DNA of 64,000 bases, from assembly GCF_046630445.1 (NCBI RefSeq), contig NC_092334.1, positions 103,425,501-103,489,500 of the forward strand, read 5' to 3'. The notes beneath the pieces are model-generated. The model searched no databases. It worked only from the letters and a program-made list of their open reading frames with translations, and was not told where the DNA came from. Positions 15,862 through 26,029 of this stretch are shown here, one piece after another (within the stretch, counting starts at the first letter, position 1; the number at the start of each line of letters is the position of its first letter). This stretch comes from Rutidosis leptorrhynchoides (taxonomy: Eukaryota > Streptophyta > Magnoliopsida > Asterales > Asteraceae). A program made the translations under genes and the position numbers.

Positions 15862-16092
15862 GACCGTAGGGTCAAGGTCTCTGACCATCGGGTCAACGTC
15901 TCGGACCATCGGGTCAACATCTCAGACCATTGGGAGTAGGTCGACCATCGGGGAGTAGGTCGACCATCGGGAGTAGGTCTCAAACGATCGGGAGTAGGTC
16001 GACCATCGGGGAGTAGGTCGACCATCGGGTCAACGTCCTGGACGATCGGGTCAACGTCCTGGACGATCGGGTCAACGTCCTGTACGATCGGC
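15862..16092. repeat. Minisatellite in family F LTR (copy 1)
   Basis: Two interleaved units: a 21-bp unit around CGATCGGGTCAACGTCCTGGA (three at the right end) and a GGGGAGTAGGTCGACCATC unit. The copy at 41810-42065 has five of the former, so the array changed length after duplication. The minus-strand frame across it (repeating IVQDVDP) is a by-product, not a gene. Confidence 0.85.
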
Positions 16093-16779
16093 CGATGGTG
16101 TTCTTCAGCAGAAACAGCTGTAAAAGTGACGGGTTTTGCCCAAAAATCACCAAATCTCGTTCCTAGACTCAAATTTGACCTTAAAACCAACTACATCTTG
16201 TTTATAGAACGTTTTAGGACCTAAACCCAAAAAAAATTCACACAAACAACATCAAAATTGACCAATTTGACTCAAAAGCCCATTTTAACAAAAACTAACT
16301 TTAAAACCCATTAAATCACAGATTTGATCATGAAATCTTACAAACCTTACCTTGTTAGAATCACAATGACACAAGGAATCGATTTCCAACTTGATTTAAA
16401 CACAAAAACGAGATTGGATGATTTAGGGTTTTCAAGGAGGTGAAAGTTAGGTACGGGGTGTTTTTTAGAGAGAAGGTGGAAATGAGATAAATGAGCAGCT
16501 CATTTGCACTTATTTGGGTTAAAACCCATACCCCTCAGCACACGGGTATTTATCAGTTATCTGAAATCTTTCGTACCTCGTTAGGTGGCCCTAACGGAGT
16601 CCAAATTAAATAAACAAACCTGTTCTGTGACCCTTGTCACAAACTGGTCTTAACCAAATAATAAAATAACAATAAACATTAAATTAAAATAAAAACATAT
16701 ATAACCACACATATATGCCTAAGGCTAAAAATGTCATCTTACATCTAGTCCAGGTTTCTGTCTGTTACAAATTCACCCC

Positions 16780-18272
16780 TTAAGGAGATTCCGTCCTCGA
16801 AATCTGGTCTTGGTCAAACAAACGAGGGTAACGGTTTCTCATCAACTCTTCGGTTTCCCACGTAAGATTTGACCCCAAACTATGCTTCCACTCAATCAAC
16901 ACCATTGGAATCTGTTTCTTTCTCAGCTTAGTCACTTTTCGGTCAACTACGCGGACCGGCTCTTCCACCAATTTCTTATTCAAATCGACCTTTAAATCTT
17001 CTAAAGGAAGAATTTGTGTTTCATCGTCGACTTTACACTTACGAAGATAACATACATTGAATATATTATGAATACCGGCTAACTCTGGTGGAAGATCTAA
17101 CACCACAGTCTGATCATTCAACACTTCACTGATCGGAAACGGACCAATAAATCTCGGTGCTAACTTACCACGCTTACCTAATCTGATAACCCCTTTCCAC
17201 GGCGAAACTTTCAGGTACACTCGTTCACCCACACTAAAGGTTACCGGACGCCTACGCAGATCAGCATACATTTTCTGCCTGTCTCTAGCGGCTTTCAACT
17301 TTTCTCGCGCAATTGCAACATTTTCGGCTGTTATTTGAACAATTTCGGGACCTGCAAACTGTTTCTCCCCGGCTTCTAACCAACAATTCGGAGTTCTGCA
17401 ACGACGACCGTACAACATTTCATAGGGCGGCATCCCTATACTCGAATGATAGGAATTATTATATGCGAATTCGACCAATGGCAGATGTGAATCCCACGAC
17501 CCACCGTATTCTAATACACAAGCCCTTAACATATCCTCTAAAGTCTGTATTGTTCTCTCACTTTGACCGTCTATCTGAGGATGATAAGTTGTACTCAAAT
17601 TTACACATGTACCCAAATTCTATTGTAGACTGTTCCAGAAGTTTGACACAAATCTAGAATCTCAGTCTGATACAATCGATAACGGCACACCATGTCGGCT
17701 AACAATCTCTTTCACATACAACTCGACGAGTTCACTTAATGACGTTGTTTCACGAGTAGCTAAAAAGTGAGCACTTTTGGTCAAACGGTCAACTATTACC
17801 CAAATCATATCGTGTCGTTTCTGAGTTCTTGGTAATTTTGTCACAAAATCCATCGTAATATGCTCCCATTTCCACTTGGGAATTTCTAACTGACGAAGCG
17901 AACCATAGGGTTTTTGATGTTCTGCCTTTACTTGTGCACAAATATGACATTTTTTAACAAAACGAGTGATGTCTGCTTTCATAGTCGGCCACCAATACAC
18001 AGATTTCAAATCATGATACATTTTATTGCTGCGTAGATGGACTGTCAATCAGGATTTATGCCCTTCTGTCAAGATTAAATCCCTCAAGTCTCTGAGCATA
18101 GGCACCCAAACGCGGTCATGAAAGGTTTTAAGTCCACGTGAGTCATCGGCTAGGTCAAATTTTCGTTTATTCATAAGTTCAGATTTAACATGTTCTTCTT
18201 CCAAAGCAGCGGCTTGAACAGTTTTCAGTTGATCAATTAAATCTGAAGTGTAAGACCCTGTTTCCATTTCAG
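16780..18272 (-). pseudogene. Chromovirus integrase with chromodomain, broken (copy 1)
   Basis: Minus-strand Ty3/gypsy integrase, probably Tekay/Del lineage. In order: H2C2 zinc finger ([12 protein letters not shown], then CHICAQVK), catalytic core with Asp in ITMDFV, Asp in SIVSD and Glu in TLEDMLR, a GPF/Y-type tail (FIGPFPISEVL), and a C-terminal chromodomain-like segment (VVDRKVTKLRKKQIPMVLIE). It is dead: an in-frame TAG follows NSLQ (shared with copy 2), plus two TGA stops private to this copy, after EGHKS and after SIVSD. N-terminal sequence ends abruptly at about 18272, where the plus-strand A LTR begins, so RT and RNase H are gone. The 3' LTR of the same element follows within 20 bp. 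Confidence 0.9.
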
Positions 18273-18279
18273 TTGATTG

Positions 18280-18396
18280 GGACGCCGTCCAGGATTCGGG
18301 ACGCTGTCCAGCAAAGAAGAGCTGGACGCCGTCCAATATTTGGGACGCCTCCAGTTGGCCTGTCGGGCCAGCTGTGATATTTTAGATTTTAAAAGG
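18280..18396 (+). promoter_or_regulatory. Palindrome cluster and TATA-like box of family A LTR
   Basis: GGACGCCGTCC at 18280-18290 and 18324-18334, with variants (GGACGCTGTCC, GGACGCCTCC) between and after, then TTTTAAAAGG at about 18387. Transcription would start about 30 bp further on. The palindromes may be enhancer elements; that is inference. Confidence 0.55.
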
Positions 18397-18623
18397 GGCA
18401 AATGGGTAATTTCACTTGGGTGTCGGTTTGGAGCCCTCAAAACTGATCCATTGGTCATTTGTGGATCACATTTCATCCTTACAAACACTCTCATCCATAT
18501 CTAGTGAGAGAGTAAGGGTTTAGAGAGAGAGAGCTTGATTTGGAGAAGAAGGAGTCGGATTCTTGCTAAAGCTCGGGTTCTAAAGTTGTTCATCTCGCTC
18601 CTAGCTACGTTGTGGTAGTATTG

Positions 18624-20017
18624 GTAAGTTCAAACTCCGAATTTCATTTGTTATATTTGATATTCAAGTTAGGGTTTGAGCTAGATTTGTTGTGATACCC
18701 TTTTAGGTGATGAAATGGGTTTATGGTGACTAGTTATTCATGTCACTTGGCGGTTTTTGGGTTGGTTGACGATTTGGCCTTGATTAGGCTTTGATAATGG
18801 GTTTAATTACTAGGTTTAGTGATTATGGAAGTGTTGGAACCCTTTTAGGAGTATTTGGTTGACTAACTTTGAAATGGGTCAAAATTAGGGTTTTGGTGTC
18901 TAAATGGGTAAGACACGTGTTAAACACTTGTGTTCGGGTTTAATCGATGTATTAGGACCATTATCACTCGTGTTAGTGATTTATTGGTTAGTTTGAGCGC
19001 GGTTTGTTCTTGGAAGTGCATTTGGGTCGAAATTGCACTAAGTGTCATTTTGGGTTGGTTTGTAAGTCAACCCTAATTGTGTTGTTGTGTTGTGATAATG
19101 GAATAGGTACATTCCATCGGCGAGTTGCGGATTATTCGAAAACATTCGTCAAGGCGACAAGGTGAGTGTTAATATTCTATGTGCATATGTATGTGTAGGA
19201 TGGGTGCGGGTCTGGTGAAGTGGTTCTCGGTTATAGAGCTCACTTCACATATAGGTAGGTTTGATGGACTTGTGTATAGGACCAATTAGCATGGTTGTGC
19301 GTTTTGGTTGACCACCTTTGGCGAGGTACACGTTTTGTGTGTACATTATCACACGTGGTTGTGATGCGGATGATATAACCCTAATGGCGAAGGGTTTTGA
19401 TGTTGAGAAGTGAGTCGCGTGTGGATGCGGATTCACGATGACGCGTGTAGTTTCGATCATCTTATTGAATTGTGAAAGTGAATCTCGTGTAGTTCGGATT
19501 CACGGTGACGCGTGTAGTTCGGTCATCTTATTGAGGTAGTGATCTCGTGTGTTTGTGGATTTACTAAGGCTCGTGTAGTTCGGCCAACCTCGATGTTGTT
19601 GTGGTAATGAAGATAGTAGTATCGTGTGGTTGCGGATTACTAAGGCTCGTGTAGTTCGGCCAATTTTCATGTGGTAATCGGTTGTCAGTTCTCGGTATTG
19701 GGTTAAGGGGTTAACCTTGGACGTTTATATATTGTTATATATATTAATGTATTGTTGTGATGTAGCTAACCCTCCGGGTGTAGCTCATTGGCGTTGTTCA
19801 CATCGTCGTTGGTGAACTTATATTTGTTGATGTATCCTTAACTTGTTGCTTAGTGGTTGTACGGTATGCTTAGACTAGCTTGCCTTTATGCTTGGATGCT
19901 CCGGTATGCGGTATTTGATATTTTGTGTGGCGTGTCCATTTTATGCATATATGTGTATGTAGTATATTCTCACTCACTAAGCGTTAGCTTACCCTCTCGT
20001 TGTTTACATTTTTATAG
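18624..20017 (+). other. Inferred leader intron in family A LTR
   Basis: Donor TATTG|GTAAGTTC and acceptor TTGTTTACATTTTTATAG|AT bound 1394 nt. A CACTAAGCGTTAGCTTACCC word just upstream of the acceptor offers a branch site and is shared with family E. RNA evidence would be needed to confirm splicing. Confidence 0.5.
19215..19661 (+). repeat. Stem-loop row in family A LTR, covarying arms
   Basis: About a dozen short stem-loops in 450 nt. Early units: GTGAAGTG/CACTTCAC (19215, 19241), GTACAC/GTGTAC, ATCACA/TGTGAT, AACCCT/AGGGTT. Later units share the loop TCGTGTAGTTCG while the arms change together: GTGAGTC/GATTCAC, GATGA/TCATC, GTGAATC/GATTCAC (19478, 19497), GGTGAC/GTCATC, GGC/GCC twice, TAGTA/TACTA. 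Copy 2 keeps most of the row, split by element D. Confidence 0.85.
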
Positions 20018-20465
20018 ATTTGCATGGAAGCGGTGGCTCGGGTAAGCGTGGGAACTAGCGGAATTGCTTAGTTGCTTTAGAAGACTTGCTTTTAGATTTA
20101 ATTAAGATTGAGTAGCGTATCCCCAATCCCATGCTTGGTATATGTTTTGAATTTAACTAAATGGGTCGCAATGGTCACTTGGAAGTAGTTTGGGTCGATG
20201 TGGGCTCGGGGTTGTAAAACTTGATTTTATTATGGAAAACTCTTAGTTTTAATTATTATAACATATTGTGAATGTGTTTTGGTTTAAAAGTGTCGGGAAG
20301 CGTGTGTTTGAAAAACTGATCAGAACTTTTTAGTACAACTGGACGCCGTCCCAGACGGCTGGACACCGTCCTGGTCTTCACAACTGGACGCCGTCCAGAT
20401 GAACTGTCCCAGAAATATATTTTTTAGCACGTTTTTGGATGGATAACGGGTTGGGTCGTTACAAG

Positions 20466-20477
20466 TGTTATCAGAGC
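20466..20477 (+). other. Primer-binding site, tRNA-iMet type (copy 1, one mismatch)
   Basis: TGTTATCAGAGC two bases after the A LTR end. Copy 2 (59066) has the canonical TGGTATCAGAGC, complementary to the 3' end of plant initiator tRNA-Met. Confidence 0.85.
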
Positions 20478-20903
20478 ATGGTCTAAGGGATTTAGGTGAC
20501 TTGAGATAGGTGCCTAGACTTAGACTTTTGTGTGTGCTTAATTGTTGCGGGACTTGTAGGAGTACGGGTCGGAATGGGTTATAGTTAGTGCCTTGTTTGT
20601 AGGTGGATTAACGTTTATATTAGTAATACGGATATTATTAATATATTATTGTGTTGTGATAATAATTCTTGCGTGTGCTTATATCGCGTAGAATTTTGTT
20701 TGTGTTTGGTTATATCATCGAGCGAGGCGATCGTTGTACTAACGAGTTGATACGGCGTGTGTGCGTAATAAGGACTTGCAAACCTTATTACGGGTGCAAA
20801 TCATGTCTAACAAGTGATGTACGACGAGTGTGGAGCAAGATGGGGCGGTGTTATGTGTGTGTGCTTTATACGTTCGTGATCTAATCGCTTTGCATTCCTT
20901 AGA

Positions 20904-21845
20904 ATGGCGACGGGAACCGGGATCGAGACGAACGATTTGGAGTTTAACGCTAGAGTTGTGGCTGCCGTTGCGGAGCAAATGAGTGTGTTTCGAGAAGAAA
21001 TGGATATGAAGTATTCCGAATCTCGGGGTAGTGGTGAAATGGAGCATTGTCTTAAGAGCTTCATGAGGACTAAACCCTCAATGTATGACGGGAAACCGAA
21101 TCGTTTGGTAAGCACAACTTGGATCTCGGATGTCGAAGGGTGTTTTCGTACTATTGAATGCCCTCCCGAGAAAAAGACAAGACTCGCTACTAGTTTGTTG
21201 CGGGGTAGGGCGAATGATTGGTTGGATGGTAAGATTGATCTTGTCGGTGGTGAACCGTTTATGGCGTTATCGTGGGACGAATTTAAGGAGGAATTCTTCG
21301 AGGAGTTCCGGACTTCAGCCGATTTATGGGAATTGCGTAATGAGTTGCGAAATTTGCAACAGGGTTTTATGGACTTGAATACTCTCAAGACGACCTTTAT
21401 GGCGAAGGCTCATTTTTGCCCGGAGTATTTGGGGATTAATCGTTTGTTGATGCAAGATTTCTATCGAACCTTGAATGATGACTTGAAGAATAAGATTAGC
21501 CGAGGTTACGCGAAATCGTTTTCGGAATTATTTTCCGTGGCTAGAGGTTTCGAGTCGTATTCACGATCAAAGATGGGTGAACCTTCAAGTGAGAGAAGGG
21601 TTGTTTCTTATGGTGCTCCAAGTAAGAGGACTAAGGGTCCGAGTGTGAGCACGGGTGGTACACGGATGAGTATATCGGATTCTAGCGCGTCTAGATGTTA
21701 CAATTGTGGCGTGAGGGGTCACAAGTCTTGGGAATGTTCGGTGCCAAAGGGTGATGGCATGGTGTGCTTCTTTTGCCAAGAAGAAGGACATCGTAAGTCG
21801 GAATGTCCCAAGTTAGCGGGGACGGGTGCGGCAAGGAGACGTTAA
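20904..21845 (+). CDS. gag: Ty3/gypsy gag, intact reading frame (family A, copy 1)
   Basis: 313 residues. Residues about 60-200 match the retrotransposon gag (capsid) family: WISDVEGCFRTIECPPEKK, then RANDWLD and WDEFKEEFFEEFR. A basic Ser-rich linker follows. Two zinc knuckles stand near the C terminus, CYNCGVRGHKSWEC (about 262-275) and CFFCQEEGHRKSEC (about 288-301), both CX2CX4HX4C, for RNA packaging. The frame ends in RRR and a stop. It lies about 440 bp after the primer site, as expected. No protease or RT follows: element C begins at 22190. The frame is intact although the copy at 59504 has several stops. Host function is not suggested. Confidence 0.88.
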   Translation: MATGTGIETNDLEFNARVVAAVAEQMSVFREEMDMKYSESRGSGEMEHCLKSFMRTKPSMYDGKPNRLVSTTWISDVEGCFRTIECPPEKKTRLATSLLRGRANDWLDGKIDLVGGEPFMALSWDEFKEEFFEEFRTSADLWELRNELRNLQQGFMDLNTLKTTFMAKAHFCPEYLGINRLLMQDFYRTLNDDLKNKISRGYAKSFSELFSVARGFESYSRSKMGEPSSERRVVSYGAPSKRTKGPSVSTGGTRMSISDSSASRCYNCGVRGHKSWECSVPKGDGMVCFFCQEEGHRKSECPKLAGTGAARRR

Positions 21846-22189
21846 GGTACGTTTCATTTTAATAAATATGTCCTTTGATTATTTATTATGCGTCGTTGAG
21901 TTTGAGTTTATCAGATGCATTGTTTGTGCATGTTATTGATATGGGTGACGTTCCTAATGGAAGTACCCTATGGTGGCGTTTGATTGTTGGGCGAAGGGCG
22001 TAAGACTTGGTGCAACCAAGCATTCCTTAGTATTTGGAAAATGTTTCTACCAAGCCATGGAAGTGGGTTTTGGTGTTCGGATGTAAGCGCGTGTTCGCTT
22101 TTGTGTTGAAGTTGATGAACCACGAGGTTCGTCGGGTGGATTGGAACCTGAAAGAGTTCGAGTGTTTGATCTCGATGTATGTTGGTAAA
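21846..22189 (+). mobile_element. Family A internal DNA after gag (copy 1)
   Basis: Matches 60423-60769 of copy 2 closely, and is cut off at GTTGGTAAA by the insertion of element C. No pol domain is visible in either copy. Confidence 0.8.
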
Positions 22190-22365
22190 TGTGATGACCC
22201 AGAAATTTCTGATCAAATTTAAACTTAATCTTTGTATGATTAACATTTCCGACACGATAAGCAAAGTCTGTAAAATTAAATCTCAAAATTTTTGAACTAC
22301 TTTCATATATTCAAATACCTTTCGGTTGTTCTTGACGATTCGCGAACAATTATATGTATATAGAT

Positions 22366-22451
<86 letters not shown>

Positions 22452-23163
22452 TATAACTTGAAAACGTAAGAATGTTTTAATTGTTTGATACCGTACATTA
22501 AACTTATTGGTTTAAATATTTATTTGAATATATATATGATAAGTTGGAATATTAATTATATGAATAACTTGCGACGTATATTTAAAACGTGTTTATGAAT
22601 GTTGAAAATATATATTAACTTGGTCATAAAACGATTTGTTATTATATATATATTAACAAATAGCGAGACAATGATTTATAGAAGTAAATGACCAAAACAC
22701 TCGAAAGTTTAAGATACACTTTGAATGATATAGTTTATTGATAATTTAAGACTATATTTTGACAAAGGTACGAGTCACAAAACGTAAATTGCGAGTTTTC
22801 TAAGCGTACGAAAATGCGTTCGAGAAACTGAAACCGGGACATAAGTCGAGTGACAACGTACGAGTCATCGGAACGAAAATTACAAGTCAACTATGCACAT
22901 GAATTTAATATAATATATAATTAATTATTTAAATTATATATATTATATATATTATATAATAATATGTCGACAAACAAGAAAACAAAAACATTTTGAGCTG
23001 GATCAGGCGGCCATGCGATCGCATGGCAAATACACTAAAAACCCATGCGATCGCATGGGCATCAGATTCCAAAAAGTTGCCTATAAAAGGCCAGTTTCTG
23101 CTCGAGTTTTTTTTACACATATACTACTCCCTCTGTAATATTATTATTATTATTTATTATTTA

Positions 23164-23235
<72 letters not shown>

Positions 23236-25080
23236 GATTATTATTATTATTTATTTTATTATTATTAGTAGTATTATTATTATTACTAATTATATCACTT
23301 AAAATACTACGACGAGGTCATGAGCGTGTCACTTTCAAAATGGGTTTTCAAGCGGGATAGAGCTAAGGAAACTATGGGTTATTACTAAGGAGGTTTTGGG
23401 TATTGTTCAAGGGTTTTGCTCGTGAGTCAAACTAGTATTTATCATCTCCGTTGCGTCTACGTACTTTCCTACAATATTGAATCACAATATTGATATGTAA
23501 GCATTTATATCTTATCTATTATATATTAATAGTGTATCCCTGACTAGTGCTCGAGTATATAGGATTATGCATGCTAGTATGATTAATTTTGTCGTTAAAT
23601 AGTTTATGATAGATCACGAATTTAATACATATATTACTGATATAAGGTATATGATATGCATGTTTTTGGAAAGCTGGCGAAAAATCAATAACTTTTCATT
23701 TAGAGATCGCGTAATTTCGATGAACGAATTAAAAGATATGGACAACTGAATTATGATTAACATTAATTGAAATTGCTTTTGAATCTGCAATTGATATTTA
23801 AACAACTTGTTTATAAGATTGGTAATTTGGATTTTCAAATATTACTAATCGAGTAAATGAATTTCTATATAAGGCACGTCTCGATTTGTTGAACAATTGT
23901 TAAAATTGACTGTTTTATCATATTTTAAAGCTTTATAAAACTATAGTCTAATTATTCAAGAATTGGGAAACCATGTGAAATGTTTAACTATTTTCGATTA
24001 CCATGATCATTCAAACTATAGTATAGATTTTAAAAGATCCTATTGGGTCAGGTTGACTTTTTGAAATGACTTTTGATAACTTTTGTATGTCAATCTCGAG
24101 CATTAGGATTGTGATACACTATGACCCAACCTAGCTTATTAGACATGTATTGATCAACATATGTTCTATAGGTTGAGATCTACGGTTAATTTTGCATTCC
24201 GAGTTTCGGTCACTTTTTGGTAAATGACCTTATGTGCTGCTAAGATGAGTTTTATTTGCTCCCTTTTTAATTGTTTTTGCAATCTATAATTTTGGGCTGA
24301 GAATACATGCAATATATTTAAACGCAATGGATACAAGTACATACTTAATTCTACACTGAGTTTGAACCGAAAATCCCTTAGCTTTGGTAACTAGTAGCTG
24401 CCAGTACATAGGATGTGGACTGGTGAGCGCGAATAATAGTATATGGATCCATAGGGCTTGACATTCCCGTCCGAGCTAGAGCGCTAACCTTTTAACGGAC
24501 GTATGTTATTTGAGTTTATGAAACGTTGGTTTGCGTGTATTAAAACGAATGGGGTAATTATCATTATAACATTAAAGTTTAGTTACCATGGTGCTCTATT
24601 ACGTAGAATCATTTGATAAACGTTTCTGGATGAAACAACTGAAATCTTGTGATCCACCTTTACATACGATTTATGTGCAACATTAAAACTATGAACTCAC
24701 CAACCTTTGTGTTGACACTTTTAAACATGTTTATTCTTAGGTTTCTAGAAGTCTTCCGCTGTTCGCTTATACGTTATACAAGCTATGTGCATGGAATCAT
24801 ACATGCTTTATTCAAGAAAACTTTGCATTCACAAAATCATCACCGTGTATCTTATTTTGACTGCATTGTCAACGGATGTAGTATTGTAAACTATTATATA
24901 CGATAATTGTCTATACGTAGAAATCATCAGACGTCGAAAACCTTGGATTTATATATTCATTTATGGTGTGCCTTTTTAAAAGAATGCAATGTTTACAAAA
25001 CGTATCATATAGAGTTCAAAACCTCACTATGAAATCAATGAATGATGTATTCATCCAAAGTGGATTTGGAGCGATCGTCA
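22190..25080 (+). mobile_element. Element C 5' LTR
   Basis: About 2.9 kb. It has (TA)n at 22370-22450, twin palindromes, a TATA box at 23082, and (ATT)n at about 23140-23240. A putative acceptor TTTATTCTTAG at 24730-24740 resembles that of D, and a few stem-loops lie about 0.3 kb upstream (CCAGT/ACTGG near 24396). The exact 3' end, ATCGTCA or CATAG, is uncertain by a few bases. Confidence 0.78.
23011..23090 (+). promoter_or_regulatory. Twin palindromes and TATA box of element C LTR
   Basis: CCATGCGATCGCATGG at 23011-23026, and the same core extended by one pair at 23042-23059. TATAAAAGG follows at 23082-23090. Confidence 0.7.
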
Positions 25081-25084
25081 TAGT

Positions 25085-25096
25085 TGGTATCAGAGC
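25085..25096 (+). other. Primer-binding site of element C (tRNA-iMet)
   Basis: TGGTATCAGAGC, complementary to the initiator tRNA-Met 3' end, four bases after the LTR. Confidence 0.88.
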
Positions 25097-25468
25097 TTGA
25101 GGTCATAGGGAACCAGAATTTGCATTAGTGTGTTTAACTGGTAATTGTTAGGATGCATTAGTAAGTCTGGATTATGACTGTATCTGTTTTTACAGAGTTT
25201 TACTTATCATTTCTTGTTAGAAATTATCTGCTTATCATTCCTAAGTGTAGACACGTCTTACTGCATTTACTGCATAGATAGTGTACCGACAAAATTCATA
25301 TCTTAGCATATCTGTTACTGTAAACTTTTCCTGACATCTTCCGAAAATTTTTCCGTAATTTACGGGATTTTGGTATTATATATACATATGTAAATTATGT
25401 ATTGAAGAGTACCAATCTAAATTCTATAATCTATTTCATTTCAAAAATCAATTCTCTAATTATACAAG

Positions 25469-26029
25469 ATGGATCACGTATCTAGTTCAAATTCCTTAGA
25501 TTCCGACAGCTATTCCGATATGGATATTCACCTGAACTCCGAAGACAGTGTAACCGGAATGGATCAACCAATTAGCCATCATCTATTGTAGATGAATTGG
25601 GGATGGGTTCGTAGCCTACTTAGTCATTGGAGACAAGAAGAAGGTGATCCCTTCCATCCACCACATTGCCCTCTTGGCGAAGAACCTGAAGCACTTACCG
25701 GCGAACCTATTCGAAGCACCATTTTCTCCCTCATTTCCAGAGTATCTCATTATGATTATATATTATCTCAAATTCTAGATCTTATTCGTCCGCTCGTCCA
25801 AACCGACAATCACCCCGGTGTAATAGAAGAAGTCAACGAGCTTCGCGCTCGGGTAGTGGCTTTAGAGAATATGGTGCAAAGGTTACAAACACCAGCGGCA
25901 GCACCGGCAGCAACAGTACCACCATCAGTAACACCAACAGTACCATCACCACCACCAACAACAACATCCGCATCGCACAACTCAATATCACAATCTGTAC
26001 CTCGAACATCAATGTCATACGCACCATAG
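25469..26029 (+). pseudogene. Gag N-terminal remnant of element C
   Basis: One reading frame from ATG 25469 to a stop at 26027-26029, broken by TAG at 25589-25591. It opens with an acidic Ser/Asp-rich stretch, then MNWGWVRSLLSHWRQEE, a coiled-coil-like VIEEVNELRARVVALENMVQ, and a Pro/Ala/Thr tail. Element D encodes the equivalent around 49886-50460. It corresponds to the front part of a gypsy gag with capsid and zinc knuckles missing. Non-functional as read. Confidence 0.65.

Larger units (their letters stand above)
14980..16350 (-). other. Inferred leader intron in family F LTR
   Basis: Minus-strand donor AACAAG|GTAAGG and acceptor TTTCCACCCTTGCAG|GTTTAGG bound 1371 nt. TTAGCGTTATGCTAATC lies just upstream of the acceptor and resembles the branch-site zones of families A and E. 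Inferred from splice signals and cross-family conservation only. Confidence 0.5.
14766..16769 (-). mobile_element. Family F LTR, copy 1 (3' LTR of a minus-strand chromovirus)
   Basis: 2004 bp. On the minus strand it starts TGTAACAGACAGAAACC at 16769, straight after the purine-rich CTCCTTAAGGGG, and ends GGCCGGTGTTACA at 14766. Minus-strand order: palindrome CGTTAGG/CCTAACG (16579-16596), TATA-like GATAAATAC, leader, donor AAG|GTAAGG (16350), minisatellite, stem-loop row, acceptor CCCTTGCAG (14980), LTR end. It lies directly downstream of the integrase frame, so it is that element's 3' LTR; its 5' LTR is absent. Confidence 0.8.
18273..20463 (+). mobile_element. Family A LTR, copy 1
   Basis: Long plus-strand LTR that ends GGGTTGGGTCGTTACA two bases before a primer-binding site. 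Its start is probably truncated at the junction with the integrase fragment. It holds a palindrome cluster, a TATA-like TTTTAAAAGG (about 18387), a leader with GA repeats, a putative intron and a stem-loop row. GGACGCCGTCC-type palindromes recur near the 3' end (20340-20400). The matching LTR in copy 2 is 44251-45473 plus 58097-59063. Confidence 0.75.

Noticed and set aside
15828..16190. Minus-strand frame with IVQDVDP repeats as a repeat protein (also 41763-42167)
   Set aside because: It is the minisatellite of the F LTR read in one frame; unit number differs between copies and it sits in an inferred intron.
20807..21388. 193-codon minus-strand frame opposite gag
   Set aside because: It is the shadow of the intact gag on the other strand; the gag frame has capsid and zinc-knuckle motifs.
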